64,000 nt of DNA from Arcuatula senhousia (Eukaryota > Mollusca > Bivalvia > Mytilida > Mytilidae), in contig OZ020309.1 in the NCBI GenBank assembly GCA_963971305.1, forward strand, positions 7,681,001 through 7,745,000. The letters run 5' to 3'. Positions 24,040 to 36,300 of this stretch are shown here, in pieces. Position 1 is the first letter of the stretch. Each line of letters starts with the position of its first letter. Position numbers and translations under genes: made by a program. Under the pieces are notes generated by a model. It was not told the DNA's origin and searched no databases. It saw only the letters and a program-made list of their open reading frames with translations.

Positions 24040-24127
24040 GAGAGTGACTCCTGTCACACCAGTCCGTGTGATAACTCACGAAAATGTGTCAAGACAAAAA
24101 GTAATGGAAATGCTTGTGTGACAGTTG
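24040..24127 (+). CDS. Isolated cysteine-rich (half-EGF) exon, duplicate of exon 2 of the PAN/EGF/MAM gene
   Basis: This is an 88-nt exon-like segment with acceptor TTTTCCAG and donor GTAAGT. It encodes SDSCHTSPCDNSRKCVKTKS and a final CVTV, four cysteines. By my count it differs from the minus-strand exon at 40280-40193 at 7 of 88 positions, with the same length and phases (0 in, 1 out). Homology extends into both introns, roughly 23515-24215. No signal-peptide, EGF or MAM exon accompanies it on this strand. It is either a pseudo-exon left by an inverted duplication or part of a paralogue whose other exons were lost or lie elsewhere. Its reading frame has no disabling change. Confidence 0.55.
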
Positions 24128-24282
24128 GTAAGTTTAACATTCGAAAATACGTCGTTACCTCCGAGTTAACACATTGTAAAGGACTGATTTCGGAAAGGCC
24201 TACGGTAAGACAGTTAGGGTTCTGAAAAAAGTAAGGGAGAACTAATGTTCAAACAAGGGGTTGCACTAAGTCGTGCTAAGCG

Positions 24283-24663
24283 TACCCCCACTCGACCATT
24301 CAGAAAACAGGAAGTAGATGACCGACTGATCTGGAAAGGTGAGGCACGGTAAAACTCATCATGCTAAAGCTTTATACCAAATTTGAAATCAATCCCTTCT
24401 GTATAAGCCGAGAAATCTGTTACGAAAACAAAATTGTCTATTTTTGACCCATAAAAAGTCTAAGTCAGCTTGGAAACTATGAAGTAGATGATGGACTGAC
24501 CTGGAAAGGGGAGGCACGGTATAACTAATTATGCTAAAACTATGTACCGAATTTTAAACCAATCCATCCAGTAGAAGCAGAGAAATTGAACCGGACGGAC
24601 AGACGGACAGACGGACGGACAAGGTGATTGCAATGTACCCCCTTTTCTTACGAGTGGGGGTAT
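24283..24663. repeat. Interspersed repeat with TACCCCCACTCG termini
   Basis: It is bounded by TACCCCCACTCG and the inverse CGAGTGGGGGTA. Inside are two related units ('gaagtagatgaccgactgat' and 'gaagtagatgatggactgac'). A (GGAC)n block at 24592-24622 follows the second. It carries the shared TTTGAAATCAATCCCTTCTG core described in the findings. Confidence 0.65.
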
Positions 24664-25004
24664 AAAAACAGAATTGAGACAACAGCAAATAAAAAGTGTT
24701 ACAAATGAAGTTGAAAACTTATGAAAGAAATTAAAAATTTATAATGCCCATATGATTTTACCACACACTCCAATAAAAATGCAAGTGCTTCATCGGAAGC
24801 ACTTAGATAGATGATAAAAAGACGCGTAATAAGTGTACGCTAAACAACTAACATTAATAAACGATAATTTAAAAAAAAAATCACAATAGAAACCGCCAGC
24901 AATCTTTAACATGACCAGAGGTCGCTTCTTACCGTATTTCATTTGGCCAAGATTAATTAAAAATAAAGTACATAAGATTCAGCACCAATCAAAAACAAGA
25001 AATT
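24664..25004. other. No gene; fragment of family R
   Basis: 'aaaccgccagcaatctttaa' at about 24890 belongs to repeat family R. Nothing else was seen. Confidence 0.45.
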
Positions 25005-25915
25005 TGTGAGCTACGGCTCACTCAGTATACCCCGGTTCCCCCAAAAATGAACTATGTCGGTAAATAAGAAGTAGCTTATACATACAAATCTAATTTCGAT
25101 ACTCGCAATTAAAGACCTCATACTTAATTCATGTACCAAATTTCAAGTCACTGTGATATGTAGTTGCTGAGAAAATGTAACGAAAAGTTTCAAGAACTGA
25201 CTAATAATGTTGAAAATTGACTAAGCCGGTAAACAGGAAGTAGCTAATGTACAGACCTAATTCCGATACTCGCAATAAAGGATCTCATACTGAACACCAA
25301 TACCGAATTGCAAGTCACTGTGATGTGTAGTTGCTGAGAAAAATGTTACGAAAAGTTTCAATAATTGACTAGTAATGTTGAAAATTTACTAAGTCAGTAA
25401 ACAGGTAGTCGATATCGGACGGTCCTTATTTCAATACTCGGGATAAAGGACCTCATACCGAACTCATAAATCAAATTTCAACTCATCTTTGATGTGTAGT
25501 TGCTCAGACAACAAAATGTTACGAAAATTTTCAACAACTGACTAGTTATGTTGAAAATTGACTAAGTCGGTAAACAGGAAGTAGCTAATATACAGACCTA
25601 ATTTCGATACTCGCAAAAAAGTCCTCACACTGAACACCTATACCGAATTTCAAGTCACTTTGATATGTAGTTGCTAAGAAAAAAATTACGAAAATTTTCA
25701 ACAATTGACCAGTAATGTTGAAAATTTACCAAGTAGGTAAACAGGTAGTAGATATTTGACGGTCTTTATTTCGGTACTCTCGATAAAAGACCTCATACTG
25801 AACCAAATTTCAAGTCACTGAGATATGTAGTTGCTGAGAAAACTGTTCTGAGATATGTAGTTGCTGAGAAAACTGTTCTGAGATATGTAGTTGCTGAGAA
25901 AACTGTTACAAAAGT
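25005..25915 (+). repeat. Tandem array, about 175-bp units, plus a 30-bp minisatellite
   Basis: It opens 'gtgagctacggctcactcag'. About five diverged units follow, each with 'taagtcggtaaacaggaagt', a 'gatactcgcaa' segment, 'aatttcaagtcactgtgata' and 'tgtagttgctgagaaaa'. The end (about 25815-25910) holds three copies of a 30-bp unit (ctgagatatgtagttgctga...). Confidence 0.7.
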
Positions 25916-26379
25916 TTAACTATTGAGATTTACAATTTAGGTATTTAAATCCCAGGTTGATTTCACAATACTTTTTAAATATCAATGAACACTTTAAAAT
26001 CTGGGACCACGTCTTAACACAATTTTAGCAAAGAGTTGTTGGTTTTCTTTTAACACCATTAATTTTGAAATTGGTTACATTATTGTTTTGTTCTTTTGAT
26101 GTTCTTAATATATGTGTAACTTCCAGTTTTGTTTGGGTAGAGCACGTCAGCATCAAATTATTGCCATCAACTCACTTGCATTTGGATTTTCAACATATTT
26201 GGGATCTTCAGGACATGTTGACCACTGCTGTTTGCAGTTCGGTTGTCTTTGCATTATATATTTCTGAACATTTTGCCTATCGACAACAAGACTTTCAGAA
26301 TACTCTCAGGTGTTGTTTGAGTCCTGTTGTTGTAATTCACAAAAACCTTTATGTAATTAAGTTTGTCAGTTAAATGTAC
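25916..26379. other. No recognised feature
   Basis: A 102-codon frame (26065-26373, +) has hydrophobic stretches but no acceptor/donor context or motif that I recognise. It is probably accidental. Confidence 0.4.
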
Positions 26380-26480
26380 CTGCACGATGTCGGTGGTTTC
26401 CTCTGTTTTATTCGGTTTCCTTCAGCATTATATTGACCACCCTGTACGGTCCATGTGCGTCGAATAGGGCGTAAATCCCC

Positions 26481-26573
<93 letters not shown>
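26380..26573 (+). repeat. SINE 3' end with a (CA)n tail
   Basis: TCGAATAGGGCGTAAATCCCCAAC (about 26460-26480) parallels the CGGGCGTAAAACACCAAC end of the SINE copies at 14093 and 37591. It passes directly into about 90 bp of CA dinucleotides, so the microsatellite is the SINE tail. The SINE body upstream is not clearly preserved. Confidence 0.55.
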
Positions 26574-26575
<2 letters not shown>

Positions 26576-26845
26576 GCTAATCTACAGCCTACTAAAATGT
26601 GCCGGGTATAGAAACGAACGGCAAACAGTTCAAAATATGAGCCTATTAATATATGTTTTACAAATTAAGGGAGTAAATAAATTAAGGTAATGCACCTAAA
26701 ACATTAGGATGTGCAATTGCCCGATTCATCCTCCAAAAATCATTTTGATATACTTAACAGTTTAATTAAAAAATTCTCAATCGGACCAAAAATAAAATAT
26801 GTCACATTTTTGCCCCCTTTGGGCCCCTCGTTCCTAAACAAATAA

Positions 26846-26930
26846 AGGTAATAACAAAATTATCGAACTTGAATGGTCAATCTCATAGTCCAGAGAAAAT
26901 GACAAAAACGAATCAGTCATACCGGAGAAC
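26846..26930 (+). repeat. Fragment of the ATAAAGGTAATAACAAA repeat
   Basis: AATAAAGGTAATAACAAAAT followed by ATCGAACTTGAATGGTC. The same start occurs at 12222, 42437 and 53785, the last being the longest copy. Confidence 0.6.
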
Positions 26931-27795
26931 TGGTGGATCTCTCTCTCAAAAAGAGAGGGAACACCCAAAATCATCCCCACCCTTTAGTTTATGGTGAGTA
27001 ACACTACTGTAAAGTTTCATAGCATTTGGTCTACCAAAACAAGTTATTGTGGAAACAAATTAAAAAGTTGCTTTTTTGGCCCCTTTAGGGCCCTTAGTTT
27101 CTAAACCAAAAAAGAGGGGACACCCAAAATCAGCCCAACCCTTTTTTTATGGTAAGTAACATTACTGTAAAGTTTCATAGCATTCAGTCAACCAGAACAA
27201 AAGTTATTGTGGAAAAAAATTAAAAAGTCACTTTTATGGCCCCTTTAGGGCCCTTAGTTTCTAAATGAAAAAAGAGGGTACACCCAAAATCAGCCCAACC
27301 CTTCCTTTTATGAAAAGGAACATTACTGTAAAGTTTCATAGCATTCGGTCAACCAGAACAAAAGTTATTGTGGAAAAAATTTAAAAAGTCACTTTTTTTG
27401 CCCCCTTTGGGCCCCTTTTGTCTAAACGAAAAGAGAGGGGACACCCAAAATCAGTCAAACCCTTCCTTTTATGGTAAGTAACATTACTGTAAAGTTTCAT
27501 AGCATTTGGTCAACCAGAACAAAAGTTATTGTGGAAAAAAATTAAAAAGTCGCTTTTTTGGCCCCTTTTTGGCCCCTTATTTCTAAACGACATTATAAAA
27601 TGCCCCCAAAAGGGGAGGTGCACATCTTCAATATATCTGTAATCACTGTGTTAAATTTCAGAAAGATCTAGTGTTTGGTTTTTGAGATTCAGATTGCACA
27701 AGACAGGCACCCCATAGTGGGACGGACGGACGGACGGACAGACGGACGGAGTGACCCGACTACTAGACCTGCTTTCGCCTTCGGCGACGCAGGTA
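26930..27795 (+). repeat. Tandem array, about 155-165-bp units, ending in (GGAC)n
   Basis: About four to five units repeat 'gacacccaaaatcagcccaa', 'taaagtttcatagcattcgg', 'accagaacaaaagttattgt' and 'tggcccctttagggccctta'. A (GGAC)n block lies at 27719-27755 and the GC-rich end is TGCTTTCGCCTTCGGCGACG. The 38.75-kb array has related units in inverse orientation. Confidence 0.7.
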
Positions 27796-28860
27796 AAAAT
27801 CAACGTGCTGAGACAATAAATCTCAAATATCAAAGAGACAAGAGAAAGGATGTTTTATCTGTGAATCAAGACGCCCAAATTACTTGGGCTGATAAATTAC
27901 AAACAGAATCAAATACAATGATTAAAGTATAATTACATTGATTATTATAATAAAGAAGAAAAAAAAAAAAAACAAACATATATATATTGTTTATATTGGT
28001 GAACCACTGGAGATTAACTATGGGTCAATTATTATATGTTATCTATAAATGCCTTTCTCTCTTCATATAATTAAAAGAGTAGTTTACTGGTTAATTTTAT
28101 ATTTTTTGTGTGTCTTTTGATGACATAAGCCATACGAGTTTGGAATCAATGTATGGAAGGTGCGCTGTGTAAAAACGATTGAGAAGTACATACGTCATAG
28201 TTGACTTGTGCAACCTAAAAAACCGTCTGCATATTTTTTGGCTTTTTCCATAAAAAAGACTTGTAAGCAGTCATTCCTTTGAATTTAATTGGCACTCTTT
28301 TTTACTATACTTTACATTGTCCTATGAAATGACATTCGTTTTTAACTAAAATCAATGGCCGTCAAGTAAGAATAAAAAAGGCGAACATTTTGTTCATTTT
28401 TTTAAATAAAGTAGCCGCTGCATGAAAATGGGCTAACAAACAAAATACAACATGTATATATTGTATACTTTAAACAATTTCCTCAATAAACATATAATAA
28501 AATAGATGAAATAAAGGTATTAAGCAATGCTACAAATCTATCTTTCAAAGCAAGTAAAATATTTCATGTTATAGTTGTGAAGTACAACTTTTTTGAGAGT
28601 GCACTAGTTGAATAGTACACAAGCACATGTTGAATAGTACATAAGCTAAAGTTTATCAGTGCAACAGTGTACTATTTTTATATACACATTTGAACACGAA
28701 AATTTTTTAATTTAAATAAAAATCGGCAATCACCTTAAACAAAAAATTTACTTAAGGATGTATTCTTTAAAAGAGTCATATCCATACTCAATATTTCCCG
28801 ACCAGACAATACAGAGCGCTGCGAGAACTTTGCATACAACGCGATTGAAAACAGATATTT

Positions 28861-28915
28861 TGCGAGAGCGCCTCTGATAAGTAATTATATGAATAGAGGA
28901 AACGCGTGTCAGGCG
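28861..28915 (+). ncRNA. Hammerhead-ribozyme remnant inside transposon 2
   Basis: GCGCCT (28868-28873), CTGATAA and then GAAACGCGTGTCAGGCGTAG reproduce stem I and the 3' half of the hammerhead motif at 54945. The core CTGATGA carries G to A, and the stem II segment no longer pairs well. Probably inactive. Confidence 0.55.
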
Positions 28916-29689
28916 TAGCAAGGTCACTTACCTTGTTTTCCCAGTATCAGGTTTCAAAGAGTGCCTAATTTATTATACAAGAACGGTCAAAATATTTGCA
29001 TAAAATATGTTCTCAAGAAAAATTCTATCAATATGACCTTTTTTCAACATGTTCTGAATTAAAACTATAAAAAGTGGGTCACTTGCTTAAAATTTTGCCA
29101 ACATTATAATCCTTTGAAATTTTTGCCAGTTTTTGTATGAATCATTTCCCTTGAAAAATAAAAAATGTATTTACATGTATATACGTTTGATTGAAGAGTT
29201 TGATAATAAATCAAAAGTATTCCTAAACTTTTAGCCTAAATTTTATTCATATTTAATGACATTTGCACATATTGTTGCACTTTTTGCTTTTCGCGGTCAC
29301 ATGACCAGTGTCAGGCTCCATCTTAAAATATATGAATTCGAAATTTTGTTGAAAATGACAACGATTTTAGATTTAAAAAAAGATAAAGAAAGAATGTGTC
29401 CATGGGACGCGGATGTCCCCGTTGGACCCAAATAAAAAGTTGCAAGTCCTACAGATCTGAGAGTCGCTTATGGCTTAGGATGCATTGTTTGTCATACTGA
29501 ACCCTCCTACCAAGTACCAACTCATTTCCATTTACGGTTTCTTAGAAACGCTTTGCGGAATTATATATACGTACGGACGTACGAGCATAAGCAAAACCTA
29601 GTGCCCCGACATGGCGTCGCGGCTGGCATAAAATGACAATTTTTGCATTTTTGGGACCATAAAAATCACTATATTTTACAAATACATGT

Positions 29690-30132
29690 AACTTGAAAAC
29701 CGTATATATCGCTAAAAAAAATTGTCTTGCAGTTTGCGAGCGTGAACGTTGTAGCGGCACAATTGAGCCTCCTCTAATCGAACTATGCAAGAAGACAAGA
29801 GACACCAATCGGGCAGTCCGAAGCCGAAAGTCAAGAAGAGCGAAGGCAAAAACAAAACAAGCACGACCAAACAAGAGAGGACTTTAAAGTTTTAAAGAAC
29901 TTTTAAAGCGAACATAAGATATTCCTCTCACCATATTAAAAAAGGACATCGTTTTGCCCATTTCGAAGGACTGGGCATCGTTCCTCGAAACCACTCTCAC
30001 AAATGGTGTTGAGAAGAGAGTCGGAAAATTGGTTCATGAAATTTTCACCTCAGACGAGGATGGAACCACGAGACTCAGTGTTAGTAGCGTTAAGAACATT
30101 ACCGCCGACTTCCTTTTATTTGATCAATGATC
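29690..30132 (+). other. Unassigned coding-like stretch
   Basis: This region is richer in G/C and codon-like. A 64-codon Arg/Lys-rich frame (29693-29887) is followed, in another frame, by a segment with LPISKDWASFLETTLTNGVE and HEIFTSDEDG to a stop at about 30130. I do not recognise it. It may be a gene fragment carried by transposon 2 or a remnant of its protein. Confidence 0.3.
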
Positions 30133-30939
30133 ACAAACATGGAAAAGCTAAATTAAATGATTGTTTTTGAAAATTGACTATTGCATTTCGATTCGTCTGG
30201 AAATATTATCATAAAAACAAAACGTCGCATTTGCAGAGGTAAAAATGGGTAACTCAGAAAGATCAAAGACGAATCTAGCAAACATAATGGGATAACAGAA
30301 AACAAAAAACACTTACAAAACTGAACCGTGAGAAATTAAAAATCCACCAATGTGACTTAAATCGTAACGAGGTAAAGCAAAAAATAATATCTACCTATTG
30401 GTACTTTCAAGTCTTCGTTGTACTTCTCAACATTTGCACATCTCAACTTTCGCCAATCGTTAAAAGATGTACAATTCAACTTGTGCGGATGTACTAAAAA
30501 ACTTTCGCATATGTACTTCACAACTTGTGCACCGATGTCGTGTTTTATCATTAAAGGGCACAATAAAACGACTCTCTACCCTTCAATATATTGTTATTTA
30601 GGTAGCTCATCTTTAGGATAAAAAATAATGTTTTAAATACTTATGATGTTTTATATACGTGATTTTCGGAATATTTATGTATAAAATTATTTAATTTGTA
30701 TTTTTAAGAACTAAATTAAAGTCAATGTTAAGTCATTAGTAACATAAATGCCTTAATAATAGTTTCCAGTTAAAAAACATTACTGTTAGGCATATTTCTG
30801 GCATTTTAGATGTAAATTCCAAATTTCGGGTGTCTTTTTCGTCTGATTTACCCACAAGCCACTATACAAGCACTAATCAATTATAGCGGGTGTACTTCTC
30901 AATCGTTTTTACGCAGCGCACCTTCCATACATTGGGAAT

Positions 30940-31334
30940 TATTATCCAAATCTTTGAAATTTTTATTAATACTATTTATTTCATTAATATAATATTAACG
31001 TGAAAAATGTAATGCTGGGCACAGTAGAAGAAAATGTTTTTCGTCTTCTATTACCCCATCACATAATTTACATGATCTATTATTTAATTCCACCCCAAAA
31101 TATCTACCCCTTTCTATTTCTAAATTAGGGGCAAAGAAGAAAAAAAAACTAAGGTAAATACATACCGGAGAAATAAAATATAACAGTTGTCCTGACTTTG
31201 TTCAAGTAATAAATAAATAGTTGTTTGAGTAATCCATCGTAATATCTAGCCCCATACCCCTGAAACTTTTAATAAAATCACATTGTATAACTTTTTTTCT
31301 CAACAATTAAAATGCTAATGAAAGAATAGTAGAA
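30940..31334. other. No feature recognised
   Basis: AT-rich. Nothing supportable was seen. Confidence 0.45.
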
Positions 31335-31745
31335 TACTTAGGTGAGTGGGTGAGTTGGTATTTTACGCCCTTGCGACGCTAAATAGGTTATTAAAAGGCA
31401 ATAAACATGAAAAGGATGATAAAATGAACATGAAATGATGGTGATAAATGAAAAATGGGGGTCGGATGGGAAACAACGGAAGAGTTAAATCTGAAGTACA
31501 ACAGGAAAAGGGGAGTTGTGGATAGGGGCGGAAAATTTAGCTTATGTTGTGCGGCCTGCAAAGGGGTATTTTATGTCCATGAAGCGTGGCACTCTCAACA
31601 CACGTTGGCCAACTATGGTCAGCGATCAGGGTTTCCGTATTATGGACCCGTCAACCCCTGTGGAGGAGGGCAACCCTATTCCGCCACCTAAGATTCACAC
31701 TTGATCGCTCTCTTGGCTGAGCACTAACCCAACGTTAGAACCCAA
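31335..31745 (-). repeat. SINE-like element, inverted diverged copy
   Basis: It reads, inverted, the same order as the 14093 copy: GGTGAGTGGGTGAGTTGGTA / TTTTACGCCC at the tail side, 'catgaagcgtggcactctca', 'ccaacgtgtgt...', 'cagggtttccgtattatgga'. It is more diverged and lacks the GGGCCCGGGTGGCGAATAGG 5' end. Confidence 0.65.
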
Positions 31746-33249
31746 GCCACCTAGGTCCTTCACAGAACTAGGAATACTTAGAAATTCTAATGTTGCAAGC
31801 AGGCAAGACACTTTTTAATGTTAACTCTTGTATTATACATTATGTACATTTATAACATGGATTTCTGAATACAACCAAAACTGAAGTTTGCATATACACC
31901 GGTTAGGAGTTTTTGGAACTTGGAAAATTTTTAAAGTATTACGTGTACAATTGCAATAGATCTTTCTTTGAATTGCGAGCTTAGGTTTGTACATTTTTAC
32001 TAGCACAATTTGACAACAAAGATTATATCCAAACACCTTAAAACTTGTACTACATACATGCAGGACATTTTTCATATATCTAAATAAACATATTTATCTT
32101 TCAAATTTCCGTAGCTTCAAACTTTTACTTTGCTTTGTTTTTGCTTTCGAATAATTTATACCTATTATATAGCTAAAACCATTATGTTTTCTCCTCTTTA
32201 TTTGATAATATTATTAAAATGTAATTATCACATCGTGAACATCGACAGTTTTGCTGCGTCTTTTTGTTTTGATGATATGCTTTTAAAGTCCTATGTGAAA
32301 ATATTCTACCGGTGTAAGCACCTAATTGCCCCGGTTAACTGTTTTGTTTTTCTTAAATTCTGTTTTATGGTTTTTTAAATAACTTTGCATCTATTCTTAG
32401 ATCCAGTCTGCTTCTTGACGTCTAGTAAGAGGGCTCTGTTTTCTTTAGACCCGAAATAAACATATTTGTTATTTGCAGGTTTAGGCTTTCTTTTTGCATG
32501 CAATTATTGATAGTTTTTTCTTATAAAGTATAAAATTAAGAACATAAAATAATTCTGTACTAGTTTTTGTGAGTATCGATAACTCATAACCGAAATGCGA
32601 ACTCGTGTCCCGTTGACTCAATTTTCCATTTGTAAATATCAGAAATCCGTGATTATACAATGATATGGGACAGCAGCATTGCCAAGACATAAAAGAATTT
32701 TGAATTTTTTTAATAAAAAAAAACTATAAAACGAGTACAAAGTTTTCTTTCAAAGTTGATTTGTGGCAGTGATAAAAAAAAGAGAGGACGAAGAAAAAAA
32801 CCCAATACACATGTATCTCTTAAAGCATTAAAGTCCGTACGGCAATTTTTGTTGGAGTTGCCTTAATTATCCTCCGATCTGTTGTGTCTCTTATGCGTCG
32901 GTTTATATGCAAAGGTTAACTTGGAAGGAGAAAATGAGAGACAGAAAATCTGCATATCCTGCAACATTTGAAACCAAACCCACATATGGTGAGATAATAA
33001 CATAAGAATATGTCCCTTATTATATTTATGCCCCATTTCGGAACTCTAGGACGGAAGAACGGACGAACGAAACCGAACACTGTATGCCCCCTTCTTTCGA
33101 AGATGGTCCATAACAGAAGTTTAGAAACCTGCGATCAGCAATGAGTTGCCAGGAATTGGAATAGTAAGCTTAGAATTGTGCTTATGAAAAACAAATTCAA
33201 TGAACAAAAGCTGACAAATTTTACAGGTTCATTCTGTGACATCCAACGT
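31746..33249. other. Downstream flank of the PAN/EGF/MAM gene; no feature recognised
   Basis: A degenerate GGACGGA block lies near 33050. Open frames at 32130-32378 and 32481-32690 are AT-driven. The 3'UTR of the minus-strand gene must begin at 33249; I could not fix a poly(A) site. Confidence 0.45.
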
Positions 33250-33333
33250 TTAACAGGCTCTATTGATTAATTTAATATCATCAACTGCCATGTCACTATA
33301 AAAGTCACTGCCTCTTATACATTCAAACACTAT
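33250..33333 (-). CDS. Exon 6: MAM domain C-terminus and stop
   Basis: 84 nt after acceptor TATTTCAG. It encodes IVFECIRGSDFYSDMAVDDI, then KLINRAC and TAA. The DMAVDDI stretch and final cysteine are the conserved end of MAM domains. Confidence 0.8.
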   Translation of the reverse strand: MVFECIRGSDFYSDMAVDDIKLINRAC

Positions 33334-36300
33334 CTGAAATATATTTGTAAAATTAGTAATAACAATGTTTATTTATAAATTTATCATTCAAAAAAGGGAT
33401 CACAATATATGTATACTACCTTAAAATTTTCATAACAACAAAATTGGCTACATGTGTATTGAGAAAGTCCTGTGCTTAAGTGACATGAAAAAGACATGTA
33501 ACATAAATAGTGAACTATTTAAATTGAAAATTTATTTTTTGGAGAAAACAGAGAGGTACTAATGGGGCATTCCAATGTCCGAAGTCCAAAAAGACCGACG
33601 ATAACACAAACCACTTCTAAAAATCTGACGTCTTGACAAACATGAACAGCAGTTTAACAATTGAACTCGTCATAACAAGAGTGAACTCATCTATATTAAG
33701 ATGTTGTTCTAGATATGAAGCAGACTTCCTAAAATTCGTTGTGCACTTTATTTAAAGATTCTAAGAATATATGAAATGAAGAAAGTTACCAAATTGAAGA
33801 TTTTACAATGAAAGTCAAAATTTATAAAACAAAATGGGTTTAAAGATAGAACTACTCTACAATTGTTGTTGTCTTAAATTGATTGTGAGAAGTCTGTTTC
33901 TTGTGAATTAGTGCCCATCGGAATGCCGATAGTTTACTAATAAGGTCACCAAACTGTACAGGTACGTAGTTTATAGGAAAAAATGGCATGTAAATTATCT
34001 GTTCGCCTGTATTTTTTTTTCTTTTTTCTAAGACTCAAGATGATAGAAAAAGTTTTTGTATAATCTACCATTAGATATTCGTATTCATTATATAGTTTTA
34101 CCCTTGTCCGCACGTCCGTCCATAACACTTTAGTTAAGTTCTTGGTTAAGGTCCATTACTCGGATACTAGATGTTTGGGGTCAATGATATTTCACCACCA
34201 GATGGGTTTTGGGTAAGGGTACACCACCCACTAGAAATTAGGTCACTGTGACCTATATTTTATGCATGAACGACTTCGGTGAAGTTCTTAGTTAAGGTCC
34301 ATAACTTGGATACTAGATGTTGGGGGTCAATGATATTTCACCACTAAATGTGTCTATGGTAAGGTGACACCATCCACTTGAAATGAGGTCAATGTGACCT
34401 ATATTTTACGCATGAACGACTTCGGCGTTAAATTCTTGGTTAAGGTCTATATCTTTAATACTACATGTTAGGGGTCAATAATATTTCACTACTCAATGGG
34501 CACCATCCACCAGAAATCAGGTTACAGCGACCTATATTTTACACATGAACACTTTTGATCGATTTCTCCTTGGTAAAGGTCCATATCCCAGGTAATACAC
34601 ATTGAGGGTCAATGATATTTCAAGAACGGGAGGGCCATCCTGTGGCTCATAGACACATTTTTTAGTTTTATATAACTTTTTATGAAAAGGCGGTAGTAGT
34701 CTAAACGTTAACCTGATTGACATTTTAAAACCTTTTGGAAAGGTTGATGAATTTAAGCATAATAAACTTGATAGACTGATAATTTGATCAATATAAATAC
34801 TGATGTCTGTAGACACCTACATTAGTGAAGTATTACTTCAAATATATCTGAACATTTAAGGACCGACCATTTGACTAAAAGAGGGAGCTCTACTTTTCAA
34901 AGGTGTCAGGGGAAAATATTTCTCCAATATAACTAGCATTATTTTATATGACAAAAACCCTTCTTCATAATGTTTTTCTCAACTTCTGTTGTCAAAACAT
35001 TGTTTTCGTCAACATTCAGGTAGGAAAGAAACCAAGGCCTTCAAGCTAAAAGGTCTGTAACTTAATATCCTATCTTCGTTATGTATACTAAGGGGAAAAT
35101 CAAAAATAAGATGGTATCACCTAAACATTTGAAAATAAATTTAACATTGTTATCTAAAATGCAAGAATTAAACATTAATACAAACTTGTTCATCTTTCAT
35201 TTTTCGTACCTCAAACGAGGATCCAGTAATGGTGATTCTTTTTGAAAACCAGATATCCCCCTGATTTCCACTAATAATCCACAGTATTGTCTCTCCTGTC
35301 GTTGTTTTCTTCACCACTCTCAATGTCCCCATGGTACTTCCATACATGTGGTAGTAGAACTGTAAACACAATGACGTAGAAGGTGTCAAAACACCACTTG
35401 TAAACCTGGCTTTGTCTCCTACAAGACTTCCGGTAGCCTCAGTGTAAACATACCATCCTATGAAAATATGATCGATAATAATTCATTTGTTTTTTGTTCA
35501 TACACTACGGCTTTAAATCCGATTTTTAATGGTCGTGTTATACTTTCAAGCTCTTAGCTCTTTAGGCTGATTATATTGTGTTTAATTTGTAAATTAGGAC
35601 ATAGTAAAGTTATGTGTTCACATTGTTGATGTAAAATGTTTTAAAAATCCTTTGAGTTTTTATATATATTTACAAGTGAGTTTTTTTATTTGCATATAAA
35701 TCTTATTTATATTCTAATATATTTGACAAAATTAACTACTGCCTGCTGAAACCTGTAGTTACTTGTCATAGCTCATATTTATTCGTTAATTTTTTATTAA
35801 ACCTGACACAAGACCACGAGTGAAGGATATTTTGAGACATCATATAAAACTATTTCCCCCTTTTTAATATCACTTTTTTAAAATCGTACTTCACGTATAC
35901 AAAAACTTCTCAACAAATTACCTGAGTGGCTTCCAAGAGATAATCACTAGTAGGACCTTGACGCTGAACAAATTACCTGAGGGTGTTCCTAGAGTAAAAT
36001 CACTGGTAGGACCTGTTAACGATGAAGGAGTCAATCCACTGTTACGTATCCAGTCCATCTGACCAGTATTAACATTTTGCCAACCAGCACACCACCCACT
36101 GTCAAAGCTACAGACTAAATTAAAAATACAAATCACAACAAAGTTCCAGGCAAATAATTTTGCTACGTATTCAAGACTCACCAGAGGCGCTCTACCAAAA
36201 ATTAAATATTGAGAATGTCAATGACTGTATGAATATGAAAAGCATAGTAAAAATAAAACCAAAATATGTCGGACTTGAAATTCTATGCTCTTTGGTCCAT

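Larger units (their letters stand above)
28142..30939. mobile_element. Non-autonomous DNA transposon 2 (5-bp TSD, CAATGTATGG termini)
   Basis: The body is 28147-30934 (2,788 bp). About 45-bp TIRs (CAATGTATGGAAGGTGCGCT..., ending ...GATTGAGAAGTACA) differ at one position by my count. GGAAT flanks both ends (28142-28146 and 30935-30939). The word GTTGARWAGTACA recurs near the ends (28170, 28575, 28605, 28632; inverted at 30418, 30470, 30510 and 30893), as does CAACTTGTGC. The termini resemble transposon 1 (CA.TGTATGGAA.G) although the interiors differ. No transposase was recognised; a GC-richer stretch at 29540-30130 contains unassigned open frames. Confidence 0.8.

Noticed and set aside
26065..26373. 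102-codon plus-strand frame
   Set aside because: No motif, no signal peptide with following domain, and no exon borders; kept only as an unassigned stretch.
26370..26573. Open frame of Cys-Val repeats
   Set aside because: It is only the translation of the (CA)n tract and its inverse.
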